DNA of 64,000 nucleotides from Ustilago trichophora (Eukaryota; Basidiomycota; Ustilaginomycetes; Ustilaginales; Ustilaginaceae): NCBI GenBank assembly GCA_900323505.1, contig OOIN01000020.1, positions 124,001 to 188,000 of the forward strand, read 5' to 3'. Shown piece by piece: positions 61,878 to 64,000 of this stretch (position 1 is its first letter; each line of letters starts with the position of its first letter). The notes under the pieces were generated by a model. It saw only the letters and a program-made list of their open reading frames with translations, ran no database searches and was not told where the DNA came from. The position numbers and the translations under genes were made by a program.

Positions 61878-64000
61878 ATGCTTCGATTCCCCACGGTCCT
61901 ACCTGGCACGCCTCCTCAATCTGGGACTACGACGCCGCTCACAGAAGACCCGTTTCCTCCTAGGCATCTTGCGTGCAAAAAGTCTCTCTCAGACTTTCGC
62001 CAAGTCAAGCCAGAACTAGAACTCGACCAAGCAACAACTACAGCATTCATCGATCAAGAGGTTGCATCACACCTCACGCACCAAGCTCCACTGGCTAGCG
62101 CTCGAAGCACTCGGCCCTTATCGTATTACGACGACCCAAGCGAGAGCAAACCTCCCACTCCTCCCGCAGCTGACGGCCAGTATTTGCTCTCCGGTACCGG
62201 CTCCGGTCACAGCCGCATAGCTTGCACTGCAATCATGTCGATAGGCCCATCAGCTCCTCAAATGTCGCTGCTCTCTCAAGCCATGCAGCAACATTTGGCA
62301 CGCCAGCAGATGGAAAACATATCGAACAACGAGCAGCAGTCCGGCAACAGTGCAGCTCACACGCCAAGCGGCTCGGCACTTCCCTCGCCAGCCTTCCCTG
62401 GACCTGGCTCGCCGTTTACGTTTACAGGTGCGCCTGGTTCTGAATCCGGGGCGCGTCCAACATTTACTCATCAAGGCAGCTTTGGAGCCGCGGCCGCTCA
62501 GATGCAACCATATGCGTCGTATGCCAGTCAAGCTCACAGCCGCAGGACGAGCGGATACGGTACCAATCCGCATTCCGCCGCCCCTAGTGCAGGCCCCTCT
62601 CGATCTTCTTCGCCTTCTCGAGGCGGACATTCCATATCCATGGGCATGGCCCACAATGCCCACGGCCTCAGCCAAAGCCAGCATCCAGATCCAAGCCAGA
62701 TGGGCGCAGAGTACGGTTCTACATATGGCAGCTATCGAACGCAGAATGGATTCGTCCCTCCACCCCACGGTAGCGCTCATAACAGCGCCGCGCCAACTCC
62801 TGGCTCATGGACCAACCAGCCTGGCGTACATTTTGCACCGACCCCGCAAAACTCGTATGTGCCGCAGCAAACATCCATGATGCCTCCGACCGGCTTTCAA
62901 CATCCTGCGCATCAGCAAGGGCGACAACCACAACAACAACAAATGTTGCACCTCGCCCAGCAGCCACCACAGTTTAGCAGCTATCGCGGTCCACCAGAAA
63001 CCCTCTTGTCTCCCGACGCAGTGTCATCTGACTTTACCGGCTTCTTTGCAGCCCCAGCAGCAGCAGCGGCGGCGGCTGCAGCGGCGGCGCCGGGGCCTAC
63101 TGCTCCAGGCATGGGTGTAGCAGGACAGCAGCACGGCAGTGTCAGCCGCCAATCCACGGCAGAATCCCGTTCTCGCCAGAGCACCGGTCTACCGGATGAG
63201 CTAGACATGTCAACCATGCCAGGAAAGCTCAACATGAGCCGCCGAGGGTCCGCAGGTGCCGAGGATGAGGCTGAAGATCAAGATTTGAACCCGGACGAGA
63301 TGTCCAAAAAAGATCCACTCGCGACACAGGTCTGGAAAATGTATGCCAAGCAACGATCGCAGCTGCCCAACGGTGCTCGTATGGAGAACCTGACATGGAG
63401 AATGATGGCCATGACACTCCGAAAGAAGAAGGAGCAAGAGGCTGCAGAGGCCAAGGCGGCGCTCGAAGTGCAATCCAATGCAAGCAGAAGCCATGCATCC
63501 AGCGCCCGTCATTCGCCAACGCTTTCCTCCAAGTCGGCCACTGGGTCTCGAAGGAGCAGTGGCTCGTTCCCCGGCGATGCAGCTGCTTTCGCAGGAGGAT
63601 TCACCGCCATTCAGCCAGAAGGTGTTGACGGAGCGGAACAACATTCTCGCGCGAAAGGCAAGACGCGTTTCGCTGAAGTGATCCAGCAGGAGGAGGAGGA
63701 GCGTGGACGACGTGGACGCAGTCCAAGGACACCCGAAAGCGCTGCAACGCCTGCCGGTGCAGTTGACATCGTAGATTGGAGGATGAAGAGCAAGAGCCGT
63801 TCCCGATCACGCTCGGTGAGCGCCATGGATGTCGACTGGCATGGAGCCAGCCGATCGCGATCTCGTGCGCCCATGCGTCTGGACACCATCGATGACGAAG
63901 GTCTCATGGACGGCGCCAGCCTGTTCAGCCGCTCTGCACCCAATGCCAATGCTGCAGGAGCCTTTGACTTTGCTGACCTCGCAGCCTTCGACGATACTGA
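61878..64000 (+). CDS. nit2: Nit2/AreA-like GATA-type nitrogen regulator, 5' part (cut by window end)
   Basis: The frame is open from 61590 to the window end. The first in-frame ATG is at 61878 ([16 protein letters not shown]), giving about 707 residues before truncation. The key evidence is near residues 479-512: [20 protein letters not shown], then [13 protein letters not shown]. This is the conserved DUF1752-type block ([26 protein letters not shown]) shared by AreA/Nit2 regulators of nitrogen catabolism. A later [20 protein letters not shown] also fits that group. The GATA zinc finger is expected beyond the window and is not seen. The rest is Gln/Ser/Pro/Ala-rich, as in transcription factors. 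Coding-like sequence before 61878 ([18 protein letters not shown]) suggests a longer, spliced N-terminus. Confidence 0.8.
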   Translation, partial: MLRFPTVLPGTPPQSGTTTPLTEDPFPPRHLACKKSLSDFRQVKPELELDQATTTAFIDQEVASHLTHQAPLASARSTRPLSYYDDPSESKPPTPPAADGQYLLSGTGSGHSRIACTAIMSIGPSAPQMSLLSQAMQQHLARQQMENISNNEQQSGNSAAHTPSGSALPSPAFPGPGSPFTFTGAPGSESGARPTFTHQGSFGAAAAQMQPYASYASQAHSRRTSGYGTNPHSAAPSAGPSRSSSPSRGGHSISMGMAHNAHGLSQSQHPDPSQMGAEYGSTYGSYRTQNGFVPPPHGSAHNSAAPTPGSWTNQPGVHFAPTPQNSYVPQQTSMMPPTGFQHPAHQQGRQPQQQQMLHLAQQPPQFSSYRGPPETLLSPDAVSSDFTGFFAAPAAAAAAAAAAAPGPTAPGMGVAGQQHGSVSRQSTAESRSRQSTGLPDELDMSTMPGKLNMSRRGSAGAEDEAEDQDLNPDEMSKKDPLATQVWKMYAKQRSQLPNGARMENLTWRMMAMTLRKKKEQEAAEAKAALEVQSNASRSHASSARHSPTLSSKSATGSRRSSGSFPGDAAAFAGGFTAIQPEGVDGAEQHSRAKGKTRFAEVIQQEEEERGRRGRSPRTPESAATPAGAVDIVDWRMKSKSRSRSRSVSAMDVDWHGASRSRSRAPMRLDTIDDEGLMDGASLFSRSAPNANAAGAFDFADLAAFDDT

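Overview
The window reads as nuclear DNA of a smut fungus (Ustilaginomycotina; Ustilago, Sporisorium or a close relative). The genes are intron-poor. They include an Ste11-type MAPKKK of about 1.57 kDa-scale length (1569 residues) like Ubc4/Kpp4, a leaderless GH18 chitinase like Cts1, a Nit2/AreA-type regulator, and fungal translation elongation factor 3. This identification is inference from protein families, not from a database match.

Layout. 0.4-8.7 kb, plus strand: an ICMT/PEMT-type membrane methyltransferase, a GLTSCR-domain/AT-hook chromatin protein, Atg6/Beclin, and a PAP2 lipid phosphatase. 8.9-11.6 kb, minus strand: a four-exon SPO11 and a two-exon quinolinate phosphoribosyltransferase. 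13.0-14.7 kb: chitinase. 15.8-17.5 kb: UTP15. 17.5-21.2 kb: a gene-poor stretch leading to a secreted, probably GPI-anchored ThuA-like protein. 23.8-28.5 kb: the MAPKKK. 48.7-53.0 kb: an Sfi1-like centrin-binding protein. 54.3-57.6 kb: EF-3. 61.9 kb to the window edge: 5' part of a Nit2-like GATA-type regulator, cut by the window end.

The distinctive part is 28.9-48.4 kb, between the MAPKKK and SFI1. It holds twelve small genes for predicted secreted proteins of 127-164 residues, eleven of them on the minus strand. Each gene has a signal peptide, one intron in phase 1 at the same place in the protein, and the same second-exon start (any residue, then usually Phe). Most share a four-cysteine pattern: (Y/W)C ... 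(Y/A/I/V)C(F/I) ... intron ... CVxV-like ... C-x-G-(D/N). Four adjacent pairs (33/35, 37/39, 40/42 and 44/46 kb) are recent tandem duplicates. The cluster resembles the Mig1-like, plant-induced effector families of smuts. A 758-bp element with inverted terminal repeats and TA flanks borders its left side, and several copies of a roughly 280-bp repeat lie just 3' of effector genes.

The housekeeping genes have no operon-like relation to each other. Together the window gives a conserved core with a fast-evolving, duplication-driven secreted-protein island inserted in it.
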